Shown: positions 62,801-64,000 of the stretch, piece after piece
Numbering within the stretch: the first letter of the stretch is position 1
Layout of the letters: each line of letters starts with the position of its first letter
From: Bacillota bacterium
Lineage (GTDB): Bacteria > Bacillota > Clostridia > Acetivibrionales > DTU013
NCBI GenBank assembly: GCA_023411575.1
Contig: JAEYOP010000017.1
Location: 62,001 to 126,000, forward strand
Length of the DNA: 64,000 nt
Direction of reading: 5' to 3'
Position numbers and translations under genes: made by a program
Notes under the pieces: model-generated
The model's input: only the letters and a program-made list of their open reading frames with translations
Databases searched by the model: none
Told to the model about the DNA's origin: nothing

Positions 62801-64000
62801 TCGTCCCTTCCGTTGTTTATGGTTACGTCACTGAGAGTCAGGTTAGTCCCCGGGCCGCAGCTGATACGAAAATATTCACGGCTTATCCCATGATCTGTCA
62901 GGGTGATATTAATCCCCGGACCCACGAAAAGTGTGGTCCCGCTGAGATAATAATCGTTCAAGGCGTACGTGCCGTTCGCCTCAATTTTGGGAATCAGCGT
63001 ATTGTGTTTGTCGACCAAGGGGTCTTTGAGTGTGCCCTCGTAGTTTCTGCTCACAGTGCTGATCTCAATGGCATGTGTAGAGCCGCCCGTGAGATACAGC
63101 ACAATCTGCCCCGACGTATCGGCGTAGGTACAGCTGCTTGGGTAAGGCGCCGAATCAATTGTGATGGAGGTGATTTGCTCGCCGTCACCATCGTCAGCGC
63201 CAGCCAGCCTGAGCGTAACGGATGTTTCATATACGTCTTCTCCGCTGCCGTTTTTCAGCGTTCCATTGCTGCTTCCGTTATATCCGGCTCCGATGTTGTT
63301 CGGGGCGCCGTCTCCCCGCTTTGCGACAACGCTGCCGCCGGTGATGGTGACCACCGCGCCGTTGCCCTGGGAACCGCCGCCGATGCCCGCGCCTTCTCCG
63401 GTGCCCATCGCTTCAACGGTACCGCCCGAGATGCCGACCGTGCCGCCGTCGCCCTTGGAGCCTCCGCCGATGCCTGCCGCGTTCCCGCCGCCTACCGCCA
63501 GCAACATGCCGCCCGAGATGTCGACCGTGCCGCCATCGCCCTGATAACCGCCGCCCAGCCCTGCGCCGTAACCGGCCCCACTGCCGTAATCGTCGCCCCT
63601 TGCGACAACGTCTGCTGTGGCTGAAATACTGATCGAGCCGCCGTCCCCGTTGGAGCCGCCGCCGATCGCCGCACCGTAGCCGATGGTGGTAGCAGTGACG
63701 ATGCCGCCGGATATCTCAATGTCGCCGCCATTGCCCTGGTTGCCGCCGCCCAGCCCTGCGCCGTTCTCTCCGCCTGCCGCATTAAGCACGCCGCCGGATA
63801 TTCTGATCGTTCCGCCGTTGCCGCTGAAGCCGCCGCCGATGCCTGCGCCGTCATTGCCGCCCGACGCGATCACGTCGCCGCCGGTAATGATGACCGAGCC
63901 GCCGTCGCTGCCATTGAAGCCGCCGCCGATACCCGCGGCGTAAGTGTCGCCTCGGGCGTACACATTACCGCCCGAGATCGTCACGCTTCCTCCGTTGCCG
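59887..64000 (-). CDS. Large repeat-rich SLH-domain surface protein (5' end outside window)
   Basis: The frame is open from the right edge for more than 1370 codons; the GTG at 63984 lies inside a repeat and is not the true start. Residues up to about 660 of the visible part contain two blocks of repeats of roughly 24-30 residues (VTISGGTVxAxGG, GAGIGGGxxGxGG). Then come an InlB-type repeat (YTFTGWNTQANGGG, TVLYAQW), a carboxypeptidase-regulatory-like domain (GTITGTVTDGANPVSG), a Flg_new_2-like repeat, a Gly/Ser/Pro linker, a beta-rich domain, and three S-layer-homology domains ending TTTRAQMAQVLFNLLAK. The SLH domains bind wall polymer and display the protein. Confidence 0.9.
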   Translation of the reverse strand, partial: GNGGSVTISGGNVYARGDTYAAGIGGGFNGSDGGSVIITGGDVIASGGNDGAGIGGGFSGNGGTIRISGGVLNAAGGENGAGLGGGNQGNGGDIEISGGIVTATTIGYGAAIGGGSNGDGGSISISATADVVARGDDYGSGAGYGAGLGGGYQGDGGTVDISGGMLLAVGGGNAAGIGGGSKGDGGTVGISGGTVEAMGTGEGAGIGGGSQGNGAVVTITGGSVVAKRGDGAPNNIGAGYNGSSNGTLKNGSGEDVYETSVTLRLAGADDGDGEQITSITIDSAPYPSSCTYADTSGQIVLYLTGGSTHAIEISTVSRNYEGTLKDPLVDKHNTLIPKIEANGTYALNDYYLSGTTLFVGPGINITLTDHGISREYFRISCGPGTNLTLSDVTINNGRDDSGSQITDESGNPLNNVCPLSFTGAGNVLMLTGYNNLHASPYAPGIHVAEGTELAIDGTGSLSVFGGYFGAGLGGGEGENGGDITINGGTLNVTGGHTGAGIGGGTNNGTLGGDGGTVTINGGNVTAKGGGNGAGIGGGYNGSNGTVVISGGTVRAYGGGSAAGIGGGIRVGFGGSGGTVDISGGTVTAEGGYYAAGIGGGTQGEGGTVTLTGGVVFAKGLDGAKDIGAGQGYSGPNTGLLNLSGSVALFLKYDNCVPPTTATHTHQSISGHDGSPIYSIPVAWLDDFGAYLRIYTLSYDLNGGTGTVVAPVTRLYNTTATVSDGSGLSRTYYTFTGWNTQANGGGTAYAAVSTFTFSSDTVLYAQWTATPATGTITGTVTDGANPVSGANVSLTVSESVYLATTTASGCYFILNVPAGTSYTVTAVKSGYTSGSATNVSVTANTTTSGVNITLTPIPSADTTATISVSANPAAGGTVTGGGTYSEGASVTVTAAPNSGYTFTNWTEGGMQISTAASYVFVMGTTNRNLTANFTTTSGGGGSGGSGNSGGGSGGSTPAAPTTPTTPSSSLTTIPSADGKTTTAATGVKPAVNETTGTATATVAASVVMDLAAQAKAAEAAGQKAVVEIKVEAVPTAKEISVEIPRDAFNKVAADTKANVTISTGLGTITFNEKAVDSISGAAGTGSVSIGIARVETSTLSPQVQAKVGNRPVYDFSVKAGSTEISKFNGGSAEISIPYTPKAGERKNAIVVYYIDNQGKLQTVRGKYDSATGTVNFKTTHFSKYAVGYNEVSFKDVAANTWYGDAVGFIAARGITTGTGNGNYSPEAKLTRGEFIVMMMRAYGIEPDTDLANSFSDAGNTYYTGYLAAAKRLGISGGVGGNMFAPGKQITRQEMFTLLYNALKVTGELPEGASGKPLPAFSDAGEIASWARDAMTLFVETGTIGGNGGKLTPADTTTRAQMAQVLFNLLAK

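Noticed and set aside
61900..64000. CRISPR-like array
   Set aside because: The short repeats are in one open reading frame and encode GGG-rich protein repeats; the spacing is irregular and no cas genes are present.

Overview
The window looks like a chromosomal segment of an anaerobic, spore-former-type Gram-positive bacterium (Firmicutes, probably Clostridia). The evidence is strong AGGAGG-type ribosome binding sites, many lipoproteins with a lipobox, an S-layer-homology (SLH) surface protein, Lpl-type sugar permeases, a class III anaerobic ribonucleotide reductase with its activase, and NifI-like P-II proteins. Base composition is moderately GC-rich, with clearly more A+T-rich genes at about 4.2-7.3, 40.1-43.7 and 33.4-33.8 kb. 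Most genes lie on the minus strand. I see no tRNA, rRNA, CRISPR array or intact insertion sequence.

Layout. 0-2.6 kb: a sugar ABC importer (LplB, LplC and a solute-binding protein cut by the window edge). 2.8-7.3 kb: a U32-family protein and a 3.2 kb islet carrying a secreted glycosidase-like protein, bounded by two 194 bp direct copies of the marR 3' end. 7.4-12.1 kb: an RND efflux operon with its MarR regulator. 12.3-14.3 kb: agmatine to putrescine (aguA, aguB). 14.3-20.4 kb: a four-gene envelope operon (HEAT-repeat lipoprotein, DUF805-like membrane protein, two tandem secreted PQQ-type propellers). 20.5-23.8 kb: two tandem paralogous HTH regulators with a palindromic promoter. 23.9-25.9 kb: a secreted RCC1-repeat protein. 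26.3-28 kb: a DEAD-box helicase and a small protein separated by a 101 bp nested inverted repeat. 28.2-31.5 kb: nrdG and nrdD with tandem NrdR boxes. 31.5-32.6 kb: decayed DNA, including a frameshifted methyltransferase. 32.6-34.6 kb: a nitroreductase, a small unknown protein and a metallo-beta-lactamase-fold hydrolase. 34.6-38.8 kb: a three-gene membrane/lipoprotein operon including an RDD protein with an added domain. 39-43.7 kb: a GH43-like protein, a B12-binding radical SAM protein and a DUF5050-like/TPR secreted protein. 44-45.9 kb: recQ.

The most notable region is 45.9-57.5 kb, an eleven-gene operon read right to left: four DUF1989 genes in two A-B pairs, two P-II proteins resembling NifI1 and NifI2, a lipoprotein/permease/ATPase importer, a biotin carboxylase of the urea/guanidine carboxylase type and allophanate hydrolase. 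From published work on this gene set the likely pathway is guanidine (rather than urea) to carboxyguanidine, then allophanate, then ammonia and CO2. The first gene can only be reached by transcription through a canonical terminator hairpin that begins right at a predicted promoter's start site, which suggests attenuation or antitermination. A LuxR/GAF-type regulator lies directly upstream.

The window ends with a diguanylate cyclase and a very large repeat-rich SLH surface protein that runs off the right edge.
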